Shown here: positions 18,464 through 28,099 of the stretch, piece by piece
How the letters are laid out: each line of letters begins with the position of its first letter
Position numbering within the stretch: position 1 is the stretch's first letter
NCBI RefSeq assembly: GCF_009363075.1
Contig: NZ_CP045293.1
Location: forward strand, 4,424,001 to 4,488,000
Direction: 5' to 3'
DNA: 64,000 bases
Source of the DNA: Paenibacillus guangzhouensis
GTDB taxonomy: Bacteria; Bacillota; Bacilli; Paenibacillales; Paenibacillaceae
Notes under the pieces: model-generated
Told to the model about the DNA's origin: nothing
Seen by the model: only the letters and a program-made list of their open reading frames with translations
Databases searched by the model: none
Position numbers and translations under genes: made by a program

Positions 18464-18898
18464 CTAGTGATCCGATGACACAGATCGTAACAATATGCTA
18501 TATAATTGATGAATTCGCTCTTGCTCAGGAATGATTGATCGAAGATAATCATGGAGTAATTTACTTAAGAGGAGCCTCTCAGCCTCAGTCTGAAGCAGCG
18601 TAACGCCGTATTCGTACAAGTTCTCTTCTTCAGTCCTCCACTCAACAGCGCCTCTCAGTTCCAAATGAACTTGAAGTATTCGCATTTCAATTCGCAATTC
18701 ATAGTGGGACTCTACAGGAAACTTGAGGTGCGAGCATATTCGCAATCCTGAAGGGCTCATGTGGACGATAAGCACGGGATGCGTATTGCTCTTCACAGGC
18801 TCGCCATTGACGGCTTCAATAGATAATTGGCCGATTTGAGGTGGGATGAGCCGAAGTCTGATATTCTTTCTTCCGATAGGTTTTTGTTTATGTTGCAT
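18464..18898 (-). CDS. PilZ-domain-like protein
   Basis: 144 residues from the ATG at 18898 (GAAGG eight bases upstream); an in-frame ATG at 18934 would add twelve residues. The sequence has a basic stretch RKNIRLRL and later HMSPSGLRICSHLKFP followed by a strand-rich part ending LRGAVEWRTEEENLYEYGV. This fits the PilZ beta-barrel, where R-x3-R and D/N-x-S-x2-G bind cyclic di-GMP; here the second motif reads HMSPSG, so the acidic residue is missing and binding is uncertain. The C-terminal 40 residues are helical. Its place at the head of the exopolysaccharide operon suggests second-messenger control of polymer synthesis. Confidence 0.6.
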   Translation of the reverse strand: MQHKQKPIGRKNIRLRLIPPQIGQLSIEAVNGEPVKSNTHPVLIVHMSPSGLRICSHLKFPVESHYELRIEMRILQVHLELRGAVEWRTEEENLYEYGVTLLQTEAERLLLSKLLHDYLRSIIPEQERIHQLYSILLRSVSSDH

Positions 18899-18982
18899 AC
18901 ACCGATTCCTTCTTCTATTGATGGGAATGAGCATGGTTAACCTAGCTAAAAAAAGGGAATAATGCTACTTGTTGTTTCATAA

Positions 18983-19045
18983 TATCGTTTGTCGATACAT
19001 TTTGTATCATAGATGACACTATTAATTTACGATACAATTTGTAAC
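18983..19045. promoter_or_regulatory. Two operator-like palindromes between the PilZ-like and XRE genes
   Basis: GATACATTTTGTATC (18994-19008) is a perfect 6-3-6 palindrome and GATACAATTTGTAAC (19031-19045) is a second copy with one arm mismatch, 37 bases further on. TATCG-TTTGT-CGATA (18983-18997) overlaps the first. A degenerate TATCGTTGTCGTA follows at 19061. They lie in the divergent region, 60-130 bases before the XRE start, where an autoregulating repressor would bind. Confidence 0.6.
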
Positions 19046-19108
19046 ATGTCAAGCGTTTTTTATCGTTGTCGTATTTATATTGCATAGCATCCTTGGGGAG
19101 GAAAACAT

Positions 19109-19480
19109 ATGAAAAACGGGAATCGAATCTCAGAACTGCGGGAGCAAAAAGGGTGGACGCAAGAGGAGTTGGCAACGATGATCGGCATCAGCCGTGCAGC
19201 GCTGTCACACTATGAGAAGAACCGCAGAAAACCAGATTTTGAGACTTTAACGCAGTTAGCCGATTTATTCCAAGTCTCCATCGACTACCTCATTGGAAGA
19301 ACGAATACCGCCCAGCACGCTCTAGATCCTGAAATTGAACAGTTCACGGAACAATTAGAGCTCTCCGATTCGGAACTCTTAGAACGCTTCAATCTTACCG
19401 TCGATGGACAACAATTAACCGATGATGAAGCCCGCCGCTTCATCGCATTCGTTCGTGCTGAACGCATGATGAAATCTTAA
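19109..19480 (+). CDS. XRE-family transcriptional regulator
   Basis: 123 residues. Residues 6-60 (ISELREQKGWTQEELATMIG...ISRAALSHYEKNRRKPD) are a clear lambda-repressor-type HTH, with LTQLADLFQVSIDYLIGRT closing the domain as in SinR/Xre-type regulators. The acidic C-terminal part (about 65-123) probably mediates oligomerisation. GGGGAGG precedes the ATG. It is divergent to the exopolysaccharide operon and has paired palindromes in front, so it is the natural candidate for repressing both itself and the operon; this is inference. In B. subtilis the corresponding role belongs to SinR. Confidence 0.9.
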   Translation: MKNGNRISELREQKGWTQEELATMIGISRAALSHYEKNRRKPDFETLTQLADLFQVSIDYLIGRTNTAQHALDPEIEQFTEQLELSDSELLERFNLTVDGQQLTDDEARRFIAFVRAERMMKS

Positions 19481-19496
19481 GAAGTGGAAAACATAA

Positions 19497-19551
19497 CAAT
19501 CCTCAATCAAGTGAATGAAAATTCTCTCTCCATTCATTTGACTGAGGATTG
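19497..19551. terminator. Bidirectional terminator between XRE gene and small ORF
   Basis: CAATCCTCAATCAAGTGAATG (19497-19517) pairs with 19531-19551, 19 of 21 positions matching or wobble, with a 13-base loop. T-rich sequence follows on the plus side. It ends the XRE transcript and may end the small minus-strand gene. Confidence 0.7.
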
Positions 19552-19559
19552 TTCGTTTG

Positions 19560-19727
19560 TTAAGAGGGATCGAGCAGCACACGCTTCTGTATGATCTCCA
19601 GTGGCCATCGATCTTCCTCAATTCCGAGCTGGTGCAGCAATTTCAAGACATCAATCTCAATCTTTGCCGGCGGCGCATCCGCGACCTTATGAACCGATTC
19701 GGTTCCAACAGCTTGCTCTTCGCTCAT
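19560..19727 (-). CDS. Small hypothetical protein
   Basis: 55 residues from the ATG at 19727 (GAGG ten bases upstream), reading MSEEQAVGTESV and ending IEEDRWPLEIIQKRVLLDPS. It is mostly acidic, with a helical C-terminal half and no membrane segment or known motif. The frame stays open upstream to 19808, with another ATG at 19772. Composition and the flanking terminator at 19497-19551 favour a real gene, but it is not recognised and could be a chance frame. Confidence 0.4.
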   Translation of the reverse strand: MSEEQAVGTESVHKVADAPPAKIEIDVLKLLHQLGIEEDRWPLEIIQKRVLLDPS

Positions 19728-20152
19728 GTTATGTACCCTCGCTTCTCTCGATATTCCTATGTATGTCATCATCTGGCCGGCAGTTTTGGACTTCCTAATG
19801 GAACACAAGCCTTATTATAAATGAAGCGATCCCAGGATGTTGTCGTTATCTGGAAGGGATACTCCCGTTTTTCATTCTATTTTTGTCGAATCCATTTAGG
19901 TTTAGTTTAAAGTGTTAAAGTGGTCCTATAGAAGCTGTTATAACGACTCAATTCTATACGAAACCCATACGTTTGAGCATGTGTAGGGATGGGTATGGAC
20001 TCCAATCGCGGTTTAAATCGCGTCTCCTTGTATGCATGTTGTCAGCGGTTTTTGTCACGATTTTAAAGACGAACGCTTCGCTTATCCACCCCATACCCAT
20101 TCCCTTTTCTGATCTACTCCACGTCTACTTCAACTTATGAAAACAACAAAAA
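19728..20152. other. Gene-poor stretch with a long-range inverted repeat
   Basis: No convincing gene. GGGATGGGTATGG (about 19987-19999) can pair with CCCATACCCATTCCC (about 20090-20104), enclosing about 90 bases that contain the smaller palindrome CGCGGTTTAAATCGCG (20009-20024). T-rich sequence follows on the plus strand. It may be a structured RNA or only a degenerate repeat. Confidence 0.35.
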
Positions 20153-20184
20153 AACCTCAATCCGTTCTTGAACGGATTGAGGTT
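20153..20184 (-). terminator. Rho-independent terminator of gltB
   Basis: Perfect 15-bp stem AACCTCAATCCGTTC / GAACGGATTGAGGTT with a two-base loop, followed on the minus strand by a run of seven T. It ends 15 bases after the gltB stop codon. Confidence 0.93.
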
Positions 20185-20198
20185 CTATCCACACTCGA

Positions 20199-23100
20199 CT
20201 ATACCTTTACCACTTCACGCATACTGGTCTCGAAAGCCGACATTAATGCCTTCTCGCCCTCAAGTCCTTTCGCTTCAGCTTTTGCGATGTATTCGAGCAT
20301 TTTCTTATAATCCTTCGGAATCACACGGATGAACCGCGATAGTGTCGCATCCCAATCGGAGAGGATCCGCTCCCCGATCTTACTGCCCGTGTACCGAACA
20401 TGTTCTTCGATCATCGTGCGCAGTTCCTTCACTTCTTCCGCATCCTCAACACGCTCGAGCAGCACCATCTCCAGATTCACGCGATTCATGAAGCTCTGAT
20501 CCGTATCAAGAACATACGCGATACCGCCTGACATCCCAGCAGCAAAGTTACGTCCTGTAGCACCGAGTACAACGACTCGCCCACCTGTCATATACTCGCA
20601 ACCATGATCACCAACGCCTTCTACCACGACATGTGCGCCGGAGTTCCGAACCGCGAATCGCTCACCCGCGATCCCGTTAATGTAAGCTTTACCAGATGTT
20701 GCGCCGTAGAACGCCGTATTCCCGATAATGACATTCTCTTCAGCCTGGAATGTTGCCTTCGCAGACGGTCTTACAATCAACTTACCACCGGATAACCCTT
20801 TGCCCACATAGTCGTTGGAATCCCCCTCCACCGCTAACGTCATCCCTTTCGGAATGAAAGCGCCGAGACTCTGGCCTGCTGTCCCTACAAAGTTGAAACG
20901 AATCGTATCCTCCGGTAGCCCTGCTGCACCATACAGGCGCGTCACTTCACTGCCGAGAATCGTCCCTGTTGCGCGATCCACGTTCGTGATCGGCAGCGTC
21001 GCTTCAACAGGTGTACCTGATGCGAGCGCCTGCTCAGCAAGCGGCACCAGCTTTCTCATGTCGAGCGTCAGCTCCAGGCCATGGTTCTGAGACTGCACAC
21101 AATAGCGTTCGCTGTCCTCAGTCATTTCTGGTTGATACAACATCGAGGAGAGATCGACGCCTTTGGATTTCCAATGCGTGATCGCTTGCTTCGCGTCTAG
21201 ATACTCTGTACGTCCAACCATCTCATTCACAGTACGGAATCCTAGCTCTGCCATAATCTCACGGAATTCTTGAGCAATGAATCGCATGTAATTCGCGACA
21301 TGCTCAGGGTCACCTGTGAAATTCTTACGCAGCTCTGGATTTTGGGTCGCGACCCCTACCGGACACGTATCCAGTTGGCAGACACGCATCATGATGCAGC
21401 CAAGAACGATTAATGGCGATGTCGAGAATCCATACTCCTCGGCACCGAGCAACGCAGCAATAGCAACGTCGCGGCCGTTCATCATCTTCCCATCCGTCTC
21501 GACAACAACACGATCCCGAAGGTTATTGATCATGAGCGTCTGATGCGTCTCAGCAAGCCCTAACTCCCAAGGCATCCCTGCATGACGAATCGATCCTTGC
21601 GGCGATGCGCCGGTTCCGCCGTCATAACCGCTCACGAGAATGACATCTGCGCGGCCTTTCGCAACACCTGCTGCAATCGTACCCACGCCGACCTCGGATA
21701 CAAGCTTTACATTGATACGGGCACGTGGATTAGCGTTCTTCAGGTCATAAATTAATTCAGCCAAATCTTCGATCGAATAGATATCATGATGCGGCGGCGG
21801 CGAGATCAGCCCCACGCCTGGCGTTGAGCCGCGAACTTCCGCAACCCAAGGATATACTTTACGTGCTGGCAGCTGACCGCCTTCACCTGGCTTCGCACCT
21901 TGCGCCATCTTGATCTGAATCTCATCAGCATTCACGAGATAGTTCGAAGTAACACCAAAGCGGCCCGATGCGACCTGCTTGATCGCGCTGCGGCGTAAAT
22001 CGCCATTCGCATCCGGAATGAACCGTGCTGGATCTTCGCCGCCTTCGCCGGTATTACTTTTTCCTCCAATGCGGTTCATCGCAATCGCAAGGCTCTCATG
22101 CGCTTCTTTACTAATCGAACCAAAGGACATCGCCCCCGTCTTGAAGCGGCTCATAATCGATTCGATGGATTCCACTTCCTCAATCGGCACGGGAACTCCT
22201 GCATGCTTGAAATCTAGCAATGAACGTAGCGTTAGATGCTTCTTATTCTCACCCTGTACAAGGTTCGAGAATTTCTTGTATAGTTTGTAATCATTCGTGC
22301 GGCACGCATGCTGCAGCGTATGAATCGTCTGTGGGCTGAACAAATGATCTTCCCCGTCTTTACGCCATTGATACTCGCCACCCGAATCGAGCGTCAGATC
22401 ATTGGCTGTTCCTTCCTCAAAAGCACGACGATGCGGAGCAAGCGTTTCTTCCGTAATCTCCTCAAGACCAATCCCGCCAATGCGAGAAGGCGTCCAGGTG
22501 AAATATGCATCCACGAATTCTTCTTTCAAGCCGACAGCTTCGAAGATTTGAGCTCCGCGGTACGATTGAATCGTCGAGATTCCCATCTTGGATAGAATTT
22601 TCACGACACCCTTCGTCGCAGCCTTAATGAAGTTCTTCACGGCTTTCTCATGAGTAACCCCGTGAAGCAATCCTTGGCGAATCATATCATCGAGCGTCTC
22701 GAAGGCAAGGTACGGGTTCACCGCACTGACGCCATAACCTAGCAGCAAGGCAAAATGATGTACTTCACGCGGTTCGCCGGATTCGAGCAAGATGCTGACT
22801 TTTGTTCTTGTGCCTTGGCGAATCAGATGGTGATGAAGCGTCGATACAGCCAGAAGGGCCGGAATCGCCGCGTTCTCCGCATCAATCCCACGGTCAGACA
22901 AAATAATGATGTTATGCCCCTTGGCAATGACCCGATCCGCCGCATCGCACATCACTTGCAGCGCATCACGCAGACCTTGGCTTCCCTCATTCGCGAAGAA
23001 GAACATCGGAATCGTAATCGACTTGAAACCTGGACGATGCAGATGGCGCAGCTTCGCGAACTCTTCATTCGACAAGACTGGTGTACTCAGATGAATCTGA

Positions 23101-24800
23101 CGGCAGCTCTCTGGCTCCGGCTTCAATAGATTGCGCTCTGGACCGATCGTTGTGCCTGTCGCCGTAACGATTTCCTCCCGAATCGCATCGATCGGCGGGT
23201 TCGTCACTTGCGCGAACATTTGCTTGAAATAGTTATATAAACGTTGAGGATGATCCGATAGCACAGCTAGCGGAGCATCGTATCCCATGGATCCAATTGC
23301 TTCCTGTCCCGTTACCGCCATCGGCTCGAGCACTTTGCGCAGCTCTTCATAGCTGTATCCAAAAGCCAATTGACGACGGTGAACCGCTACACGGTCCGGT
23401 TCCGGAAGTTCCTTCGCATCCGGCAAATCTTCAAGCGCCACCAGATGCTCATCAAGCCATTCCTGATACGGATGCTCTGCAGCGATCTCCGCTTTGACTT
23501 CCTCGTCCGAAATAATTCGTCCTTGCGCAGTATCAACGAGCAGCATCCGACCTGGACGCAGACGGTCCTTATAGAGGATACGCTCTTGATCCAGCTCCAG
23601 TACGCCTGCCTCTGACGCAAGTACAATCATGTCGTCTTTGGTCACGACATAACGCGCCGGGCGAAGTCCATTCCGGTCAAGAATCGCACCGATCTGAACG
23701 CCATCCGTAAAGCCCATCGCAGCAGGGCCATCCCAAGGCTCCATTAACGAGCTGTGATATTGATAAAATGCACGTTTCGCTGGATCCATACTCTCATGGT
23801 TCGACCATGGCTCTGGCACCATCATCATTGCAACATGCGGCAGAGAGCGCCCTGCCAGATACAAGAACTCCAACGTATTATCGAACATCGCCGTATCCGA
23901 ACCGTCTTGGTTAATGATCGGCATAATCTTCGCTATATCTTCTCCGAACACATCCGATGCAACCAACGTCTGACGCGCATGCATCCAGTTCACGTTCCCG
24001 CGAAGCGTGTTGATCTCACCGTTATGAATCAAATAACGGTAAGGATGGGCCCGCTCCCAGCTTGGGAACGTATTCGTACTGAATCTCGAGTGAATCAGCG
24101 CAATCGCGGATTCGAGCGCCGAATCCTGCAAGTCCACATAAAAATCTCCGACTTGCTCTGTCGTCAGCATCCCCTTGTAGACGACCTTTCGACAGGAAAA
24201 GCTTGAAATATAGAAGGTATCCGCGCCTTCTCCACCCGCGTAACGGATCGCTTGTTCAGCGCGTTTACGAATCACATACAATTTCCGTTCAAAAGCAAGA
24301 TCATCCGCTGCAGCAAGCGCCTCGGAGCGACCGATGATCACTTGGCGCACAAAAGGCTTAACCGCTTTCGCCGATTTCCCCAGTTTCTCATCATTCGTCG
24401 GAACCGTTCTGTAACCGAGCAGCTGCTGTCCTTCCTCTTGTACGATCGATGCGAGAATCTCTTCATGCTTCGTCCGTAACGCTTCGTCTTGCGACATGAA
24501 CAGCATCCCCACGCCATATTGTCCCGCTTCAGGCAGCGTAACACCCAACGCACCCATTTCTCGAACGAGGAACCGATGCGGGATCTGAATCATAATTCCT
24601 GCGCCGTCTCCTGTATTTGGTTCACTTCCTTGACCGCCGCGGTGCTCCATGTTCACCAAGACGGTTAGCGCTTGTCGTACAATTTCGTGCGACTTGTGAC
24701 CTTTGATGTGCGCAACGAACCCCATACCACAGGCATCTTTTTCATATTGTGGATCGTATAATCCCTGTTTCGGAGGCAGGCCATTACCGTTCTGTATCAT
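20199..24800 (-). CDS. gltB: Glutamate synthase, large subunit
   Basis: 1533 residues from the ATG at 24800, the usual size of the large (alpha) subunit, called GltA in B. subtilis. The class II amidotransferase nucleophile is the Cys of [12 protein letters not shown] (about residue 24), exposed after removal of a short propeptide. The central FMN-binding synthase domain follows (e.g. [15 protein letters not shown]). Three cysteines in [15 protein letters not shown] bind the 3Fe-4S cluster, and the C-terminal GXGXG beta-helix ends the protein. It turns glutamine and 2-oxoglutarate into two glutamates. The NADPH-binding small subunit is not adjacent, so it must be encoded elsewhere or electrons come from ferredoxin. 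The frame is open upstream to a TTG at 24821. Confidence 0.95.
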   Translation of the reverse strand: MIQNGNGLPPKQGLYDPQYEKDACGMGFVAHIKGHKSHEIVRQALTVLVNMEHRGGQGSEPNTGDGAGIMIQIPHRFLVREMGALGVTLPEAGQYGVGMLFMSQDEALRTKHEEILASIVQEEGQQLLGYRTVPTNDEKLGKSAKAVKPFVRQVIIGRSEALAAADDLAFERKLYVIRKRAEQAIRYAGGEGADTFYISSFSCRKVVYKGMLTTEQVGDFYVDLQDSALESAIALIHSRFSTNTFPSWERAHPYRYLIHNGEINTLRGNVNWMHARQTLVASDVFGEDIAKIMPIINQDGSDTAMFDNTLEFLYLAGRSLPHVAMMMVPEPWSNHESMDPAKRAFYQYHSSLMEPWDGPAAMGFTDGVQIGAILDRNGLRPARYVVTKDDMIVLASEAGVLELDQERILYKDRLRPGRMLLVDTAQGRIISDEEVKAEIAAEHPYQEWLDEHLVALEDLPDAKELPEPDRVAVHRRQLAFGYSYEELRKVLEPMAVTGQEAIGSMGYDAPLAVLSDHPQRLYNYFKQMFAQVTNPPIDAIREEIVTATGTTIGPERNLLKPEPESCRQIHLSTPVLSNEEFAKLRHLHRPGFKSITIPMFFFANEGSQGLRDALQVMCDAADRVIAKGHNIIILSDRGIDAENAAIPALLAVSTLHHHLIRQGTRTKVSILLESGEPREVHHFALLLGYGVSAVNPYLAFETLDDMIRQGLLHGVTHEKAVKNFIKAATKGVVKILSKMGISTIQSYRGAQIFEAVGLKEEFVDAYFTWTPSRIGGIGLEEITEETLAPHRRAFEEGTANDLTLDSGGEYQWRKDGEDHLFSPQTIHTLQHACRTNDYKLYKKFSNLVQGENKKHLTLRSLLDFKHAGVPVPIEEVESIESIMSRFKTGAMSFGSISKEAHESLAIAMNRIGGKSNTGEGGEDPARFIPDANGDLRRSAIKQVASGRFGVTSNYLVNADEIQIKMAQGAKPGEGGQLPARKVYPWVAEVRGSTPGVGLISPPPHHDIYSIEDLAELIYDLKNANPRARINVKLVSEVGVGTIAAGVAKGRADVILVSGYDGGTGASPQGSIRHAGMPWELGLAETHQTLMINNLRDRVVVETDGKMMNGRDVAIAALLGAEEYGFSTSPLIVLGCIMMRVCQLDTCPVGVATQNPELRKNFTGDPEHVANYMRFIAQEFREIMAELGFRTVNEMVGRTEYLDAKQAITHWKSKGVDLSSMLYQPEMTEDSERYCVQSQNHGLELTLDMRKLVPLAEQALASGTPVEATLPITNVDRATGTILGSEVTRLYGAAGLPEDTIRFNFVGTAGQSLGAFIPKGMTLAVEGDSNDYVGKGLSGGKLIVRPSAKATFQAEENVIIGNTAFYGATSGKAYINGIAGERFAVRNSGAHVVVEGVGDHGCEYMTGGRVVVLGATGRNFAAGMSGGIAYVLDTDQSFMNRVNLEMVLLERVEDAEEVKELRTMIEEHVRYTGSKIGERILSDWDATLSRFIRVIPKDYKKMLEYIAKAEAKGLEGEKALMSAFETSMREVVKV

Positions 24801-24881
24801 CGTAGCATCGCAACCTTTCAAAGAGTAATTAGAAGTTATTCAAAGTGTCAAAAACGTATACAGTGCCAATATTGTTCAATC

Positions 24882-24910
24882 ATTGTATCACCCGTAAAAA
24901 GTCAAGACAA
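24882..24910 (-). promoter_or_regulatory. Predicted sigma-A promoter of gltB
   Basis: On the minus strand TTGTCT, a 17-bp spacer and TACAAT with an extended TGA just before the -10. It lies about 80 bases upstream of the gltB start. No GltC-type binding site was recognised. Confidence 0.55.
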
Positions 24911-25007
24911 TTTAATTCTTTTTATGGTCGTGATAAGAAAGTTTATACTATTTTCAGCAAAAAAATCTAAAGTTTGTGCAAAAATGTACATGGTAAAACG
25001 ATAGAAA

Positions 25008-25048
25008 AAATGCTCCAGAAGCGCATATCTGTGCATTCTGGAGCATTT
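25008..25048 (-). terminator. Terminator of the YhgE gene
   Basis: Perfect 13-bp stem AAATGCTCCAGAA / TTCTGGAGCATTT with a 15-base loop, followed on the minus strand by T-rich sequence. It lies 17 bases beyond the stop of the YhgE gene. Confidence 0.88.
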
Positions 25049-25064
25049 CTCATATTCTATACGA

Positions 25065-27062
25065 TTATACTACTGCATTTTCCTTTTTATTACCATAGAC
25101 AGCTTGGAAGAATACGAAAGTTAATACCAAGAAAATGGCCGCAAAGATGGATAAGATTCCAACATTATGCCACATCATGGCATGGTCGCCCATCGAAATG
25201 ATCGCTTTGAATCCATTGACTGTATAAGTCATTGGGAGCCAAGCGCCTAACATTTGATAGAACTTCGGCGTCAATTCAACCGGGAAGGTACCGCCGCAAG
25301 TCGTCAATTGCAAGATCAAGATTACGATCGCAGCGAATCGTCCTGGGTTGCCCAGCGCCGTAACAAGACCTTGAACGATGAACATATACGTTAAGCTCGT
25401 TACAATACTGAATACCACGAACAAGGACACGCTTTCTACTTCCAGCCCTAGTCCGTACAGCAGAATCGCATCTGCGAATAGCGCTTGAAGGACACCGATA
25501 CCAATTAGAATAAATGTCTTGCTCACGAACCGGCTCCAGCCAGAAGCATTCGCAACCGGGCTTTCACGCAGTGGAATGACAATCGTGGAGATCAAGGCGC
25601 CGACGAATAATCCTAGCGATAAGAAGTATGGCGCAAATCCCGTACCATAGTTCGGCACTTTGTTAATGCTCTTCTCAACGAGTGTTACAGGTGTCGCGAA
25701 CATATCAACACGTTCATCTGTGCCATGGATACCCGACGTTTTATCTGCTGCATCATTCAGCTTTGTAGCCAGTTCACTAGAACCGTCTTTCAGCTTCACA
25801 AGACCTTCTGTTAACTTGCCTGCACCATCATTTAATTGCGTGGAACCGCTGGATAATTTAACAACAGCATCGCCAACTTGCTTCATGCCGCCAGGGAGCT
25901 GAGCCGTACCTGCTGCGAGCTTCTTGGCTCCGGCAGCAAGTGCTTTACCGCCAGCAGCCGCTTCAGACAGTTTCGTACCAAATTGCGTCATACCGCCTTG
26001 CAGCTGTGCTTGCCCTGCTTCAAGCTGTGTTGCGCCTTGGCTTAACTTCACTTGACCATCATGCAGATCCGCCGTACCTTTGGCAAGCGCTTGGCTGGCT
26101 GCGAGCAGCTGCTGCAATGCTGGGTTCTGTTCACTCTTCGTTGCTTGAATATATTGCTCAAGACCTTTTGCTAATTGCTCTGCGCCGCTCGACAATTTCG
26201 CACTGCCATCTACCGACGCATTCAAGCCTTGCGCCAATTGTTCTGTTCCTGCTTTAGCCTTATTCGCGCCTTGCAGCAACTGCTGCTGCGCACCAGTTAA
26301 TTGCCCAAGACCGCCAGCAAGCTGCGATGCACCTGTCTGAAGCCCCTTCGCGCCTTGATCGACAGCTTGCGAACCTTTTTGAAGCTTATCAACGCCAGAT
26401 TTCAATTGACTTGTGCCCGAGACGAGCAAGCCTAAATTCTTCTTAAGCAGATTTGCACCAGATTCCGCATCATTCACGCCGTTCGATAGCTTTGTTGCGC
26501 CATCACCGGCTGTTGTTAATCCTTCGGACACCTCTGTCAGCTGATCGAATACCGTCTCTGTATAAGATTTTGTAACCTCAGCGGATACTTCGGATTTCAG
26601 CGTCTGCATTCCCGTCCCACCGATTTGAGCAGCGAGGAAGTTGTGCCCTTCATTGGATTCAACGATGATTTCTGCTTGCTGTGGTTTTTCTTCCATTAAA
26701 GTCGTTGCTTTCTTCGAGAAATCTTCAGGAAGCTTTACAGTTAGATAATAACGATTATTGCGAAGGCCATCCTCTGCTTCCGCTTCATCGACGAAATGCC
26801 ACTGGAAGGCTGGGTTCTCTTTCAATTTCTTCACGACATCGGAACCGACATCAAGGGATTTCCCTTCATAATTCGCCCCCTTATCCGCGTTCACGACTGC
26901 AACAGGCAGCTCGCTCATTTTCGCGTATGGATCCCAGAACGTTCCTAGGAAGATCCCGCTATACAATAATGGAATGAACAAAATTGCAATGACAGGAATT
27001 AATACTTTTGGACTTCTCACGATCGTGGAAATCTCTTTAGATAACACCGACATACCTTTCAT
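25065..27062 (-). CDS. yhgE: YhgE/Pip-type membrane protein
   Basis: 665 residues. One N-terminal membrane helix (about 20-42), then the YhgE N-terminal domain with PVAVVNADKGANYEG, a long region (about 180-430) of repeated heptad-like units of the type LSSGAEQLAKGLEQL that should form an extended coiled coil outside the membrane, and five or six C-terminal helices of ABC-2 permease character (about 485-655). Homologues include phage-infection protein Pip and T7SS-associated EsaA. The true substrate is unknown; YhgE proteins are linked with cell-envelope stress. GAGGAG precedes the ATG. The TetR gene lies directly upstream in the same direction, with a matching operator between. Confidence 0.87.
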   Translation of the reverse strand: MKGMSVLSKEISTIVRSPKVLIPVIAILFIPLLYSGIFLGTFWDPYAKMSELPVAVVNADKGANYEGKSLDVGSDVVKKLKENPAFQWHFVDEAEAEDGLRNNRYYLTVKLPEDFSKKATTLMEEKPQQAEIIVESNEGHNFLAAQIGGTGMQTLKSEVSAEVTKSYTETVFDQLTEVSEGLTTAGDGATKLSNGVNDAESGANLLKKNLGLLVSGTSQLKSGVDKLQKGSQAVDQGAKGLQTGASQLAGGLGQLTGAQQQLLQGANKAKAGTEQLAQGLNASVDGSAKLSSGAEQLAKGLEQYIQATKSEQNPALQQLLAASQALAKGTADLHDGQVKLSQGATQLEAGQAQLQGGMTQFGTKLSEAAAGGKALAAGAKKLAAGTAQLPGGMKQVGDAVVKLSSGSTQLNDGAGKLTEGLVKLKDGSSELATKLNDAADKTSGIHGTDERVDMFATPVTLVEKSINKVPNYGTGFAPYFLSLGLFVGALISTIVIPLRESPVANASGWSRFVSKTFILIGIGVLQALFADAILLYGLGLEVESVSLFVVFSIVTSLTYMFIVQGLVTALGNPGRFAAIVILILQLTTCGGTFPVELTPKFYQMLGAWLPMTYTVNGFKAIISMGDHAMMWHNVGILSIFAAIFLVLTFVFFQAVYGNKKENAVV

Positions 27063-27100
27063 ATGCTTTCTCTCCTCTATCTGCTTATATATGATAATAC

Positions 27101-27130
27101 TGAATGACCATTCTTGTCATTTAGTCATTC
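27101..27130. promoter_or_regulatory. Predicted TetR operator upstream of yhgE
   Basis: GAATGAC (27102-27108) and GTCATTC (27124-27130) form an inverted repeat with a 15-base spacer. The half-site TGAATGACCA recurs exactly in the element upstream of the TetR gene. It lies between the TetR stop and the YhgE start. Confidence 0.55.
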
Positions 27131-27173
27131 TTGGTGAAAATAAAAACGTCATCGAGTTATGACGCTCTTATAC

Positions 27174-27752
27174 CTAAACTTTAGGCGACAATCCTTCTAT
27201 AAAATACAATCGGAAATACTCTTTAATAGCTTCCTTCTCAAGCGGTTCATGCGTTTTGCGCCACTCCGCCGTTAATGCCACATATAACTTCAACATCACA
27301 AATGAAGTTACCGCAGGATCACATGCTCTCAATTCATTCTTCGCAATGCCCTGGCGAATCGCTTGCTCTATATACTGAAGAATCGTCGATTCAATCTTGC
27401 TCAGTCCTTCGTTCGCCTTTTGGGTCCCGAAATCCTTCACTTCATGCGACAACTGAATGACCAGCTCATGTTGACTGCGATAGTCCAGTGATCGATCCAG
27501 CACACGATACAGATTTTCGAAGAATGGCTTATCTGCCTGAATTTCTGCTTCAACAATATGCCCCAACTCTTGAATAACCTGCTGCAAGATCTCATCGAAC
27601 AGCTCTTCTTTATTTGCGAAAAAAGTATAAATCGTTCCTTTTCCTACGTTTGCAATCTTCGCAATCTGATCCATTGTCGTCGCTTTGTATCCAAACAGTG
27701 CAAAAGATTTGGATGCGGCCTCAACCACTTGTTTTCTTCGATCAATGATCAA
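27174..27752 (-). CDS. TetR/AcrR-family regulator
   Basis: 192 residues from the TTG at 27752, which has AAAGGAG ten bases upstream. The N-terminal HTH is complete: ASKSFALFGYKATTMDQIAKIANVGKGTIYTFFANKEELF. The rest is the variable ligand-binding helical domain. The open frame continues 22 codons upstream but crosses the Shine-Dalgarno and operator-like sequence. It lies upstream of yhgE and very likely represses both genes through the shared TGAATGACCA half-sites. The ligand is unknown. Confidence 0.9.
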   Translation of the reverse strand: MIIDRRKQVVEAASKSFALFGYKATTMDQIAKIANVGKGTIYTFFANKEELFDEILQQVIQELGHIVEAEIQADKPFFENLYRVLDRSLDYRSQHELVIQLSHEVKDFGTQKANEGLSKIESTILQYIEQAIRQGIAKNELRACDPAVTSFVMLKLYVALTAEWRKTHEPLEKEAIKEYFRLYFIEGLSPKV

Positions 27753-27800
27753 CGTACAAACACTCCTTTCTTTCGTGTATAATATAATGGAGCCGAGAAC

Positions 27801-27839
27801 TGACTGACCAGAATTCAAAACCGGTCACTTGGTCATTCA
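27801..27839. promoter_or_regulatory. Predicted TetR autoregulatory operator
   Basis: TGACTGACCA (27801-27810) and TGGTCATTCA (27830-27839) are inverted with one mismatch. The right arm read on the minus strand is TGAATGACCA, identical to the half-site in front of yhgE. Confidence 0.55.
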
Positions 27840-28099
27840 TTACTTTACCATGCCTTTTTACCAATTGCAAGTGAAACAAAATCTTTTTTTCAATATATAA
27901 AATTTAAAGGTTTCACGAATAAACTGTTCTTAAATTTCTCGTTTAAAAGCTTCCCGTCTTATGAAATGGACGACGAAGTCGTTTATGCTTATTCATTCTT
28001 TCTCTTACATATTTATATATTTATGGATATTTTACATAGAATGCTCTATTCAATACTGCAATCCTTCGTTACAATGGAGTATAAGAAGTAGGTGAAAAC

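Noticed and set aside
23754-24206. 150-codon plus-strand open frame opposite gltB
   Set aside because: Antisense shadow of a well-conserved gene; no ribosome binding site.
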